From: Thiorhodovibrio winogradskyi
GTDB taxonomy: Bacteria > Pseudomonadota > Gammaproteobacteria > Chromatiales > Chromatiaceae
Length of the DNA: 64,000 nt
Assembly (NCBI RefSeq): GCF_036208045.1
Contig: NZ_CP121472.1
Coordinates: forward strand, 620,001-684,000
Direction of reading: 5' to 3'
This document shows positions 25,896-35,667 of the stretch, piece by piece; positions within the stretch are counted from its first letter, which is position 1; every line of letters starts with the position of its first letter. The translations under genes and the position numbers were made by a program. Below the pieces are notes generated by a model that had not been told where the DNA came from, did not search any database, and was given only the letters and a program-made list of their open reading frames with translations.

Positions 25896-28800
25896 ATGAA
25901 GTACGCCGAGCTGATCCAATTCGATCCGATTGAGTCCGTCATCCAACTGCGTGACGCCGACCAGTCAAGCACGGCGCAGCAACTGGTCAGCACCTACGTC
26001 ATTTCCGATGAAATGGCCGAGCGGCTCACCTCGCTGGCCATCCCACAATTGCAATTCGACCAGCCGCTCGACAACAAAGGCTTGATGGTGATCGGCAACT
26101 ACGGCACGGGCAAATCCCACCTGATGTCCGTCATCTCCAGCGTGGCCGCCGATGACTCCCTGCTCGACGGCCTGAAAAACGCAAGCGTCCGCGAGGCCGC
26201 CGCGCAAATCGCCGGACGTTTCCAGGTCATCCGCACCGAGATTGGCGCCACCACCATGTCATTGCGCGACATCCTAGTCGCCGAGCTGGAAGAGCATCTC
26301 GATAAACTCGGCGTCGATTACGTCTTTCCCGACGCCAGCACCATCGTCAGCCACAAGGGCGCCTTCGAGGACATGATGGCTCGGTTCGCCGAGGTCTTCC
26401 CTGATCAAGGCCTGCTGCTGGTGGTCGACGAGCTGCTGGATTATCTGCGCACCCGCAAGGATCAGGAGCTCATTCTTGACCTCAACTTCCTGCGCGAGGT
26501 CGGCGAGGTCTGCCGCAACCTGCGCTTTCGTTTCATCGCTGGCGTGCAGGAAGCCATTTTCGACAGCCCCCGCTTCGCCTTCGTCGCCGACAGCATCCGC
26601 AGAGTCAAGGACCGCTTCGAACAGATTCCGATTGCCCGCAATGACGTGAAATTCGTCGTCGCCGAGCGGCTGCTGAGAAAAACCACTGAACAACAGGCCA
26701 GAATCCGCGAGTATCTATCGCCCTTCGCCAAGTTTTACGGTGGCATGAACGAGCAAATGGACGAGTTCGTGCGACTTTTCCCAGTGCACCCCGATTACAT
26801 CGACACCTTCGAGCGGGTCACGGTGGTGGAAAAACGCCAAGCGCTCAACACCCTGTCCGCCGGCATGAAAGACATTCTCACGCGCGAGGTGCCAGCGGAC
26901 CAACCTGGCCTGATCGCCTTTGATCGCTACTGGAAAACACTGACCCATAACCGTGCCTACCGCTCCATTCCCGACATTCGCGCCGTTATGGATTGCAGCG
27001 AGGTTCTCGAATCGCGCATCGAGAACGCCATTGCGCGCAAGCACTACAAACCCATGGCGCTGCGGTTGATCCATGCCTTATCCGTTCATCGACTCACCCA
27101 CGGCGACATTTATGCCCCCATGGGAGCCTCCGCGACCGAATTGCGTGACCGCCTGTGCCTGTTTGACCCCATGGTGGAAGAACTCGGCAGCGATGAGCCG
27201 GACGAGGATCTGAAAACCCAGGTCGAGACCGTGCTGCGCGAAATCCACAAGACCGTCAGCGGCCAGTTCATCTCCTACAATGCCGACAACCACCAGTACT
27301 ATCTGGACCTCAAAAAGACCGACGACTTCGACGCCCTGATCGACAAACGCGCCGAGAGCCTCGGTCAGGGGCAGCTCGACCGCTTCTATTACGAGGCACT
27401 CAAGCGGGTCATGGAATGCCAGGACGCCACCTACGTGACCGGCTACAAAATCTGGCAGCACGAGCTGACCTGGCAAGAGCGCATGGCCACCCGTGCCGGC
27501 TACCTCTTTTTCGGCGCGCCCAATGAACGCTCAACCGCCGTGCCGCAACGGGACTTTTACCTCTATTTCATCCAGCCCTTCGATCCGCCGCGCTTCAAGG
27601 ACGACAAAATCTGTGACGAGGTCTTTTTCCGCCTGAAAGGCACCGACGAGGGCTTCCAAACCGCGCTGAAGAGCTACGCAGCCGCTTTGGACCTTGCCGC
27701 CACCTCCTCCGGCCACGCCAAGGCCACCTATGAAGCGAAAGCCAATGGTTCCCTGAAACAACTGGTCCAGTGGCTGCAAAAACACATGACCGAGGCCTTC
27801 GAGGTCACCTATCAGGGCCGCGCCAAGTCCATGACCGAATGGGCCAAGGGCAAGTCCATCCGCGACCTGTCCGGTCTGTCGCCCGATGAGACCATCAACT
27901 TCCGCGACCTGGTCAACACCGTCGCCGGTGTCTGCCTGGCCCCGAGCTTCGAGAATCAGGCTCCGAACTACCCGTTCTTCTCAGTGCTGATCACCGGCAA
28001 CAACCGCACCCAGGCCGCGCAAGACGCCCTGCGCGCCATCGCCGGCCCCGCTGGAAAACAGCAACCCACCAAGCAGGCCGCGTCCGTGCTGGACGCCCTG
28101 GAGCTGCTCGATGGTGACAAGATCGACCCCTGCAAGTCGAAGTACAGCCAATTCATCCTCGATGCCGTCAAGGCCAAGGGCCACGGTCAGGTGGTTAACC
28201 GCAGCGAGATCATCCAGGACGACCATGGGCTCGAATACATGAACCCCGGTGGTGGTCGGCTTGAGCCGGAATGGGTGGTGGTCGTCCTGGCATCCCTGGT
28301 CTATTCCGGCGACATCGTGCTCGCCATCCCGGGCAAAAAGTTTGACGCCACCGGACTCCAACCGCTGGCCGCGACCAGCATGGACGAACTGATCCGCTTC
28401 AAGCACCTGGAGCAGCCCAAGGAATGGAATCTGCCGGCGCTCAAGGCCCTATTCGAGCTACTCGGCCCCTATGGAACAACACCGGGCATGGCCCAGCTTG
28501 TCACCCAGGGCAAGGACGAGCCGGTGCAAAACTTGCAGCAGGCGGTGGGCAAGGTCGTCAAGCGCCTCGTCATGACCCAGCAAACCCTGCGCGAGGGGCT
28601 TTCTTTCTGGGGGCTGGATCTGCTCGCGGGCACCGACCTGGCCAGCCAGGCCAGCGGACTGGATGAGGCCAAGGGCTTCTTTGAATCGCTCCAGGCCTAT
28701 TCCTCGCCGGGCAAGCTGAAAAACTTCCGCTACAGCGCCTCCGATGTGCTGACCCATGAGAAGGCGGTCAAGGTGCTGGACGATTTGGACGCCCTGCGCG

Positions 28801-29651
28801 AGTTCATCATGGATCACAGCCCGACGGCGTCCTGGCTCTCCACCGCCGAGGCGGTGTTGCCTGCCGAGCATGATTGGGTGAATCGCATGAAGACCACCCG
28901 GCAGGCCGTGCTGGATGCCCTCAAGCAAGCCGACCTGACCGAACTGGCCAGCCAGTCCCAGTCCATTGGCGCCAAGCTCTCGACCCTGAAAAAGGACTAC
29001 AGCGTTGCCTATATCGGCCTGCACACCAAGGCCCGGCTGGGCGTGAACGACGACAAGCGCAAGGCCAGACTGCTCAATGACCAGCGCCAGCAAACCCTGC
29101 TCAAGTTGGCCGGCATCGACTTAATGCCACGGCAGCAGCTCACCGATTACCAAAACCGCCTGGCCGGACTGAAAAGCTGCTTCGCACTGACCGAGCAAAA
29201 CCTCGACGCCTCGCCGATCTGCCCGCACTGTGGGTTCCGGCCCTCAGTGGAAACCTTTGCTTCGGCAGGCGCGCAGATGATCGACCAAATGGACACCCAG
29301 CTCGACGCCATGGTGGCCGCCTGGACATCCACCATCCTCAGCAACCTGGAGGATCCGATCACCCAGGCCAACATGAACCTGTTGAAAATCGACGACCGCG
29401 AACCGCTGGAAGCCTTCATCAACTCAAAGGAACTGCCAGTGCCGCTGGACAGCAACGTTGTCCATGCCCTGAAGGAAGTGCTCTCCGGTCTGGTCAAGGT
29501 CACCGTCAAGTCGCAGGCGCTGCAACAGGCCCTGCAGGTCACCGACGGTCCGGCCACCCCGGCGGAGATGAAGAAACGCTTTGATGCGTACATCGATCAG
29601 CTCACCAAGGGCAAAGACCCGGCCAAGGTGCGGATCGTCATGGAGGGGTGA
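25896..29651 (+). CDS. brxC: BrxC/PglY-type ATPase (DUF6079), BREX-3
   Basis: A 1251-aa AAA-like ATPase, one of the core BREX proteins. Walker A is [11 protein letters not shown] (residues 67-74 for the core) and the Walker B region is [14 protein letters not shown] near residue 175. A zinc-ribbon-like CPHC lies near residue 1110 in [12 protein letters not shown], and the C-terminus is helical. The start ATG follows GGAG. In other BREX systems BrxC is essential for defence and is thought to be an origin-recognition-like ATPase; the exact activity is unknown. The 7-bp gap to the next gene and its own GGAGGGG suggest tight co-expression. Confidence 0.92.
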   Translation: MKYAELIQFDPIESVIQLRDADQSSTAQQLVSTYVISDEMAERLTSLAIPQLQFDQPLDNKGLMVIGNYGTGKSHLMSVISSVAADDSLLDGLKNASVREAAAQIAGRFQVIRTEIGATTMSLRDILVAELEEHLDKLGVDYVFPDASTIVSHKGAFEDMMARFAEVFPDQGLLLVVDELLDYLRTRKDQELILDLNFLREVGEVCRNLRFRFIAGVQEAIFDSPRFAFVADSIRRVKDRFEQIPIARNDVKFVVAERLLRKTTEQQARIREYLSPFAKFYGGMNEQMDEFVRLFPVHPDYIDTFERVTVVEKRQALNTLSAGMKDILTREVPADQPGLIAFDRYWKTLTHNRAYRSIPDIRAVMDCSEVLESRIENAIARKHYKPMALRLIHALSVHRLTHGDIYAPMGASATELRDRLCLFDPMVEELGSDEPDEDLKTQVETVLREIHKTVSGQFISYNADNHQYYLDLKKTDDFDALIDKRAESLGQGQLDRFYYEALKRVMECQDATYVTGYKIWQHELTWQERMATRAGYLFFGAPNERSTAVPQRDFYLYFIQPFDPPRFKDDKICDEVFFRLKGTDEGFQTALKSYAAALDLAATSSGHAKATYEAKANGSLKQLVQWLQKHMTEAFEVTYQGRAKSMTEWAKGKSIRDLSGLSPDETINFRDLVNTVAGVCLAPSFENQAPNYPFFSVLITGNNRTQAAQDALRAIAGPAGKQQPTKQAASVLDALELLDGDKIDPCKSKYSQFILDAVKAKGHGQVVNRSEIIQDDHGLEYMNPGGGRLEPEWVVVVLASLVYSGDIVLAIPGKKFDATGLQPLAATSMDELIRFKHLEQPKEWNLPALKALFELLGPYGTTPGMAQLVTQGKDEPVQNLQQAVGKVVKRLVMTQQTLREGLSFWGLDLLAGTDLASQASGLDEAKGFFESLQAYSSPGKLKNFRYSASDVLTHEKAVKVLDDLDALREFIMDHSPTASWLSTAEAVLPAEHDWVNRMKTTRQAVLDALKQADLTELASQSQSIGAKLSTLKKDYSVAYIGLHTKARLGVNDDKRKARLLNDQRQQTLLKLAGIDLMPRQQLTDYQNRLAGLKSCFALTEQNLDASPICPHCGFRPSVETFASAGAQMIDQMDTQLDAMVAAWTSTILSNLEDPITQANMNLLKIDDREPLEAFINSKELPVPLDSNVVHALKEVLSGLVKVTVKSQALQQALQVTDGPATPAEMKKRFDAYIDQLTKGKDPAKVRIVMEG

Positions 29652-29658
29652 ACCACAA

Positions 29659-31179
29659 ATGAGCACGAAGGAACACCAATTGAAGGCATTGATTGCCAAA
29701 GGCGAAGGGCTGGACATCGAGTTCAAGGCCTGCCGCGACCAGTTGCCCAAGTCGGTCTATGAAACCCTGTGCGCATTTCTGAACCGGCACGGTGGCGCCT
29801 TGCTCCTCGGTGTCCTGGATGACGGCGTTATTCAGGGCATCGCGCCCGATGCGGCAGCGCAAATTCGGAAAGACTTTGTCACGGCCATCAACAATCCACA
29901 GAAAATATCGCCGCCCACCTATCTGGCGGTGGATGAAGTCACGGTTGGCAGCAAACCACTGCTCCACATCTATGTGCCGGAAAGCTCGCAGGTGCATCGC
30001 TGTAATGGTCGCATTTACGACCGCAACGAAGACGGCGATTTCGACATCACCGACAACACGGCGCTTGTTGCTGCCCTGTATCAGCGCAAGCAGGCCACCT
30101 ACAGCGAGAACCGGATTTTCCCTCACCTTGGGCTTGATGATCTGGATCGAGACCTGATCGCCAAATGCCGCAAGACTGCGACCATCCGCTGGGAAGATCA
30201 CCCATGGAAAGATCTGGATGATCTGGAACTGCTCAAAAGTGCACAACTCCACCAAACAAGCCCGGACTCTGGCGCAAGCGGCATAACTCTGGCAGGAATC
30301 CTGCTGTTGGGAAAACAATTGCCGCTTTTAAATACGCTCCCCCATCACCGTACCGACCTTATCCTGCGCAAGGTGAATCTGGATCGTTACGACGACCGGG
30401 ATTTCGTCGATGTCAATCTGGTAGAAAGCTACGAACGCATGATGGCTTTCATCCATAAACACCTGCCCGATCCTTTCTACCTGGAAGGCACGATGAGTAT
30501 CAGTATTCGCGACGCAATCTTCCGAGAAGTCGCGTCCAATCTTCTCATTCACCGGGAATACACCAACGCCTTCCCTGCCAAACTCATCATTGAATACGGT
30601 CAGGTTCGCACCGAGAACAGCAGCCGTCCCCACGGCTTTGGTCGGCTCGATCCCGAGACCTTCACGCCGTTTCCCAAGAACCCGGTGATTGCCAAGTTCT
30701 TCCGGCAGATTGGTCGCGCCGACGAACTTGGTTCCGGCATGCGTAAAATGATGAAGTACAGTCGGGCATACGGGGGATCAGATCCGGAATTGGTCGAGGG
30801 AGATGTGTTCAGAATCGTTATCAAGGTGCCTGAGTTCAGCGAGAAGAAAGCATCCGAAACCCGACAAGTATCCGGCAAGCACCCAGCAAGTACCGGACAA
30901 GTCACAGGACAAGTCACAGGACAAGTCACAGGGCAAGTCACAGGGCAAGTCACAGGGCAAGTTATCAACCTGCTTAAAGTGACCCAGGGGGAACAGAGCC
31001 GGAATGCATTGATGGAAGCCATGGGACTTAAAGGCAGAGACAATTTCGAAAAGCTCTATCTTCGTCCCGCTCTGGAGGCTGAACTTCTAGAAATGACCAT
31101 TCCCGATAAACCAAATAGTCGACTGCAAAAATATCGCCTGACGGAGAAGGGAAAAGCTATTGTGGAGAATCAACAATGA
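29659..31179 (+). CDS. AlbA_2 (Schlafen-type) / HATPase_c_4 protein embedded in BREX
   Basis: A 506-aa protein often annotated as putative transcriptional regulator or RecG-related. The N-terminal AlbA_2 domain is visible at about residues 10-130 (GEGLDIEFKACRDQLP, GGALLLGVLDDG). The middle is a GHKL-like C-terminal ATP-binding segment (ASNLLIHREYTNAFPAKLII, GRADELGSGMRKM). Next comes a run of six TGQV repeats and then a winged helix (QSRNALMEAMGLKGRDNFEK) that probably binds DNA. Start ATG 29659 follows the GGAGGGG at the end of brxC. It is not a canonical BREX-3 gene. It could regulate the operon, tying it to the palindrome upstream, or be an extra defence effector. Confidence 0.85.
   Translation: MSTKEHQLKALIAKGEGLDIEFKACRDQLPKSVYETLCAFLNRHGGALLLGVLDDGVIQGIAPDAAAQIRKDFVTAINNPQKISPPTYLAVDEVTVGSKPLLHIYVPESSQVHRCNGRIYDRNEDGDFDITDNTALVAALYQRKQATYSENRIFPHLGLDDLDRDLIAKCRKTATIRWEDHPWKDLDDLELLKSAQLHQTSPDSGASGITLAGILLLGKQLPLLNTLPHHRTDLILRKVNLDRYDDRDFVDVNLVESYERMMAFIHKHLPDPFYLEGTMSISIRDAIFREVASNLLIHREYTNAFPAKLIIEYGQVRTENSSRPHGFGRLDPETFTPFPKNPVIAKFFRQIGRADELGSGMRKMMKYSRAYGGSDPELVEGDVFRIVIKVPEFSEKKASETRQVSGKHPASTGQVTGQVTGQVTGQVTGQVTGQVINLLKVTQGEQSRNALMEAMGLKGRDNFEKLYLRPALEAELLEMTIPDKPNSRLQKYRLTEKGKAIVENQQ
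30892..30963 (+). repeat. 12-bp tandem repeat, six copies, encoding TGQV
   Basis: Six in-frame copies of a 12-base unit (ACAGGACAAGTC and ACAGGGCAAGTC variants) give TGQV x6 between the ATP-binding part and the winged helix. Such TGQV hinges are known in this protein family. Copy-number change would keep the frame. Confidence 0.92.
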
Positions 31180-33989
31180 CAACACAGGATCTCTTTAGCG
31201 AAGAGCCAGGCCAGCAGCCGAAGCTCTCCGGCCCGGTGACTTGTCTCGGCATGACCTTCGAGAACGATGAGGCCCGCCGTGCCCACTTTACCGAGGAACT
31301 GCGCAAGAAGCTACAGGACCCGGAATTCCGCAAGATCGAAGGCTTTCCGCACGGCCACGACGAGGACATCCTGAATCTGAGCGATCCGCCGTACTACACC
31401 GCCTGTCCGAACCCGTGGATTGCCGACTTCATCGCCGAGTGGGAGGCACAAAAGCCGGAACAGCCTGAGGGCTACCACTATCACCGCGAGCCTTTTGCGG
31501 CCGATGTGAGCGAGGGCAAGAACGACCCGATTTACAACGCGCACTCCTACCACACCAAGGTGCCGCACAAGGCCATCATGCGTTACATCCTCCATTACAC
31601 GCAGCCGGGGGATATAGTGTTTGACGGCTTTTGCGGAACTGGCATGACGGGGGTGGCTGCTCAAATGTGTGGCGAGCGCGAAGTGGTGATGTCGCTCGGC
31701 TACCAAGTGAAGCCGGACGGCACCATTTTGCTGGAAGAAACGGATGAAGATGGCAAAAAGGTTTGGCGACCGTTTTCAAAGCTGGGCGTCCGCAGAGCAA
31801 TTCTCAATGATCTCTCACCGGCAGCGACATTCATTGCCTACAACTATAATACGCCAGTCGATGTTGTAACATTTGAGAAAAATGCAAAATGTATTCTCAA
31901 GGAGGTTGAAGAAGAGCTTGGGTGGATGTATGAGACGCTGCACACGGATAACAAGACTCGTGGCCGAATTAATTATGTTATTTGGAGCGACGTATTCTCC
32001 TGTTCCGGATGCCAAGAAGAAGTGGTGTTTCTTGATGCAGCAGTAAGTGATGATGGCCAAGTATCATCAGATTCGTTTGAATGTCCAAGCTGTAAAGCCA
32101 CCCTCAGTAAAGCAAGCATCGAAAAAAGAATGGAAAGCGTGCTATCACACGACGGAACCATTGTGGAGCGTGTAAAAAAAGTACCTGTTAGCGTAAACTA
32201 CAAGATTGCTTCAGGTCGAAAGGAAAAGGGGTTTGCTGATAGCGATCAGCAACTACTCAAAAAGATAGAGCATTATGCACTCCCGGAATATTGGCCTAAA
32301 GTTAAACTTAATAAACAGAAAGAGCAGTACAAGCGAGACGCCCTTCATTTGCGCGGAATTGAAACTGCTTCTGATTTTTATACTCGTCGAAACCTTATTG
32401 CTCTTGGGGCGTTGTGGAAACGCGCAGCTGGTTCTGGTCAGAATTCTTACGCACTTCGGTATTGGCTCACATCAATCCAGTGGCTTGCTTCAAATATGTA
32501 TCGCCATAGGAAGGGTGGTGGCGGTGGCCAGCAAGGCAAATTAACCATTCCAAGCCTTGTCCGTGAACAAAATGTTTTCCGCCTTGCAGTCGACAAACTA
32601 AAGAATGTGGTTGAACTGGTTAAGCTCATTCAGAATTGTCCAAAGTCGAATGTTATAACTACCGCAGATGCTTCTTCAGCTGGCCTTTCAGTCAAAGACA
32701 GTATTGACTACATATTTATAGATCCCCCATTTGGTGGAAATATTTTTTATTCCGACCTAAATAGCATCTGGGAAGGATGGCATTCTGTAAACACAAATGA
32801 CGCTACCGAGGCAGTAGTTCATCGTGTACAAACAGATAGAACTAAAAAACTTCGAGACTACGCGGAACTAATGAGGGCTGGCTTGTCCCTAGCGTATTTA
32901 TCCTTAAAGCCTGGGAGGTGGGTTACTGTCGAATTTTCCAACTCCCAAGCATCTGTTTGGAATGTGATCCAAACAAGCATGCAAGAGGCAGGGTTTGTTG
33001 TTGCAAATGTTGCGGCATTAGACAAAAAACAGCGTAGCTTTCGTTCAGTAACAAGTCCAACTGCTGTCAAGCAAGACCTTGTCATCTCAGCCTACAAACC
33101 CAATGGCGGCTTTGAAGAGCGTTTCCAGAAAGAGGCGCAAACCGAAGAAGGCGTGTGGGATTTTGTTCGCTCTCACTTGAAGTATCTACCTGTTACTAAA
33201 CGACAGGGCCTTTTGCTTTTGATGGTGCCCGAGCGTGATCCCCGCATTTTGTTCGACCAGATGATTGCGTTCTATGTCCGCAAGGGTTACCCGGTGCCGA
33301 TCTCCAGCCAGGATTTTCAGATCGGGCTTGTACAGCGCTTCATCGAGCGTGACGGCATGTATTTTCTGCCGGATCAGGTGGCCGAATATGACCGTAAGAA
33401 AATGATCTCCGGTGCCCCAAAGCAGCTATCGATGTTCGTCTCCGACGAGGCATCGGCGATCCAATGGCTCCGCCAGCTCATCAAAGAAAAGCCGCAGACC
33501 TTCTCCGACATCAATCCGCAGTTCATGCAGCAGCTCGGCGGCTGGAGCAAGAACGAGGCCCAGCTCGACCTGCGCGAACTGCTGAACCAGAACTTCCTCT
33601 GCTACGACGGCAAAGGCCAGGTGCCCGAGCAGATCCACGCCTACCTCTCCACCAACTGGAAAGAACTGCGCAACCTTCCCAAGGATGATCCGGCGCTGGT
33701 CACCAAAGCCCGCGACCGCTGGTACGTGCCCGATCCCAACAAGGCAGGCGACCTTGATAAATTGCGCGAGAAGGCGCTGCTCAAGGAGTTCGAGGAATAC
33801 AAAGAGGTCAAGAAGAAGCTCAAGGTCTTCCGCCTGGAAGCTGTACGCGTCGGATTCAAGAAAGCCTGGCAGGAGCGCGACTACGCCGTCATCGTCGCCG
33901 TGGCGGACAAGATCCCCAACAACGTCCTGGAAGAAGATCCCAAGCTGCTCATGTGGTACGACCAGGCCGTCACCCGGCTGGGAGGTTGA
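31176..33989 (+). CDS. pglXI: PglXI, BREX-3 adenine-specific DNA methyltransferase
   Basis: A 937-aa methyltransferase whose ATG overlaps the previous stop (ATGA). AdoMet-binding motif I is FDGFCGTGMTGVA near residue 147 and the catalytic motif is DYIFIDPPFGG near 515, a DPPF variant of DPPY. A zinc-finger-like set, CSGC near 274 and CPSC near 302, lies between them. BREX methyltransferases mark the host genome at the fifth A of a non-palindromic hexamer, and the mark protects from exclusion. Codons for about residues 200-670 (31780-33190) are far more AT-rich than the GC-rich ends, consistent with a replaced specificity part. The C-terminal 250 residues return to high GC. Confidence 0.9.
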   Translation: MTTQDLFSEEPGQQPKLSGPVTCLGMTFENDEARRAHFTEELRKKLQDPEFRKIEGFPHGHDEDILNLSDPPYYTACPNPWIADFIAEWEAQKPEQPEGYHYHREPFAADVSEGKNDPIYNAHSYHTKVPHKAIMRYILHYTQPGDIVFDGFCGTGMTGVAAQMCGEREVVMSLGYQVKPDGTILLEETDEDGKKVWRPFSKLGVRRAILNDLSPAATFIAYNYNTPVDVVTFEKNAKCILKEVEEELGWMYETLHTDNKTRGRINYVIWSDVFSCSGCQEEVVFLDAAVSDDGQVSSDSFECPSCKATLSKASIEKRMESVLSHDGTIVERVKKVPVSVNYKIASGRKEKGFADSDQQLLKKIEHYALPEYWPKVKLNKQKEQYKRDALHLRGIETASDFYTRRNLIALGALWKRAAGSGQNSYALRYWLTSIQWLASNMYRHRKGGGGGQQGKLTIPSLVREQNVFRLAVDKLKNVVELVKLIQNCPKSNVITTADASSAGLSVKDSIDYIFIDPPFGGNIFYSDLNSIWEGWHSVNTNDATEAVVHRVQTDRTKKLRDYAELMRAGLSLAYLSLKPGRWVTVEFSNSQASVWNVIQTSMQEAGFVVANVAALDKKQRSFRSVTSPTAVKQDLVISAYKPNGGFEERFQKEAQTEEGVWDFVRSHLKYLPVTKRQGLLLLMVPERDPRILFDQMIAFYVRKGYPVPISSQDFQIGLVQRFIERDGMYFLPDQVAEYDRKKMISGAPKQLSMFVSDEASAIQWLRQLIKEKPQTFSDINPQFMQQLGGWSKNEAQLDLRELLNQNFLCYDGKGQVPEQIHAYLSTNWKELRNLPKDDPALVTKARDRWYVPDPNKAGDLDKLREKALLKEFEEYKEVKKKLKVFRLEAVRVGFKKAWQERDYAVIVAVADKIPNNVLEEDPKLLMWYDQAVTRLGG

Positions 33990-33996
33990 GCCAACG

Positions 33997-35667
33997 ATGG
34001 ACATCAATGCCAGTATTATTGATCAGCAACTGACTGGGCTGTTGGAGAAGCATTCCGACTGGCTTCCGGCAGGAGATCCAAACAAGAAACGCTCAGCCGC
34101 CTTTGTCTTGCTGTGCATCGCGAACTGTCTCGATATTCCTTTGGAAGAGGCGGTTGATCTGCTGACCGAGGGTGGAAATGATGCCGGAGTCGATGGTTTA
34201 GACATTGGCGAGGTTGAGGATGGCGAATTTCTAGTGACCCTGTTTCAAGGAAAATACAAGATCAACAACCTGGATGGTACAGCCAACTTTCCCGAGAATG
34301 GCGTCCAGAAGGCGGTCAACACGGTCCAGACACTGTTTGACCCAGCCAAGGAGATCGACCTCAATCCCTTGCTGAAACCTAAGGTGGAAGAGATTCGCTC
34401 TCTGGTGCGGGATGGGTATATCCCGAATGTTCGAGTGATGTTGTGTAATAACGGCGCAAAATGGACGGAACAGGCGCAACGCTGGATTGACCAGTCGGGG
34501 CTGCCCGAGAAGCAGACGCTTTGGATACATTTCAACCATAACTCAATCGTTGAGATTCTGCGCAGAGCAAAGACCGTTAATGACACGCTCAGGTTGGTGG
34601 GCGACGCGGTGTTTGAAAATTTTAACTTCCGCCGTGTGGTGATCGGTAAGGTTCAGGTTTCTGAAATTGCCGAGCTGTTTAACCGACATCATGATCAACT
34701 GCTGCAACGTAACATTCGGCGCTACTTGGGGTTGAACGAGAACCGAGTCAACGCAGATATCCACCGCACGCTAGCTGATCCAACGAGTCGCGAAAACTTC
34801 TATTTTTTCAACAACGGCATCACGATCATCTGCAACAGTTTTCGTCACAATGCGCTACAGGGTGCGAACTATCAATTAAAATTGGAGAACATGCAGGTGA
34901 TTAACGGTGGGCAGACTTGCAAGACCATCCAGCAGACGCTGAGCTCACCTGATTTGCTGGCTGATTTTGAGCATACTTATGTCATGGTGCGGGTTTACGA
35001 GCTGGCTGATGATGATCAGGGTTTCGTGACCGATATTACCTATGCAACGAATAGCCAGAATCCGGTCGATCTGCGTGACCTTCGCTCGAATGACGAGATA
35101 CAAAAGAACCTGGAATTGGGAATCAAGGATCTGGGGTTTACTTACAGGCGCCAGCGTGAAGAAGGCGGTGGCGGTTCAAATGTGATTACTAGTTCGATTG
35201 CCGCTGAGGCAACCCTTGCGGTCTGGAGGCAGAGACCGCATCAAGCCAAATTTCGACGTAAGGAGCATTTTGGCAAGCTTTATGATCTTATTTTCCAAAA
35301 TCTCAATGCCGCTCAGGCGATCCTTGCCGTCCTGATTTTTCGTGAAGTCGAAAACGAACGTAAGCGACCTTCAGATGTGGCTCCACCGTTATTCATGCCC
35401 TATGCATCCCATTATCTTTCAATGCTCATTGGCACAGCTTTACTTGATGATGAAGGGCTTCGTCTGGAGGACGTGACCCATCGTCACTTTACGCAACTTC
35501 AGGAGCGGCTTAGGAATAACGCGGCACAGTATCACACTCAAGCTGTGGCGAAAGTGACCGAAGCGCTGACGCAATGCTATGGAAAGCGAGACATTTCATT
35601 GCAGCAGCTCTCTGCAACCTTCCGGCGTGGCGATCTTCTTGAAATGCTTGGTGTTGACGGGGCTTGA
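33997..35667 (+). CDS. AIPR-family protein embedded in BREX
   Basis: A 556-aa protein of the AIPR (abortive infection phage resistance) family. Start ATG 33997 has GGGAGG upstream and follows pglXI by 7 bp. The family core is visible: LFQGKYKINNLDG, NIRRYLGLNENRVNADIHRT, FYFFNNGITIICNSFRH and MQVINGGQTCKTIQQ. AIPR proteins accompany several defence and restriction systems; biochemical activity is not settled. The segment is less GC-rich than brxHII. Gene ends with TTGA overlapping the TTG start of brxHII, so expression is tied to the BREX operon. It is not part of canonical BREX-3. Confidence 0.88.
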   Translation: MDINASIIDQQLTGLLEKHSDWLPAGDPNKKRSAAFVLLCIANCLDIPLEEAVDLLTEGGNDAGVDGLDIGEVEDGEFLVTLFQGKYKINNLDGTANFPENGVQKAVNTVQTLFDPAKEIDLNPLLKPKVEEIRSLVRDGYIPNVRVMLCNNGAKWTEQAQRWIDQSGLPEKQTLWIHFNHNSIVEILRRAKTVNDTLRLVGDAVFENFNFRRVVIGKVQVSEIAELFNRHHDQLLQRNIRRYLGLNENRVNADIHRTLADPTSRENFYFFNNGITIICNSFRHNALQGANYQLKLENMQVINGGQTCKTIQQTLSSPDLLADFEHTYVMVRVYELADDDQGFVTDITYATNSQNPVDLRDLRSNDEIQKNLELGIKDLGFTYRRQREEGGGGSNVITSSIAAEATLAVWRQRPHQAKFRRKEHFGKLYDLIFQNLNAAQAILAVLIFREVENERKRPSDVAPPLFMPYASHYLSMLIGTALLDDEGLRLEDVTHRHFTQLQERLRNNAAQYHTQAVAKVTEALTQCYGKRDISLQQLSATFRRGDLLEMLGVDGA

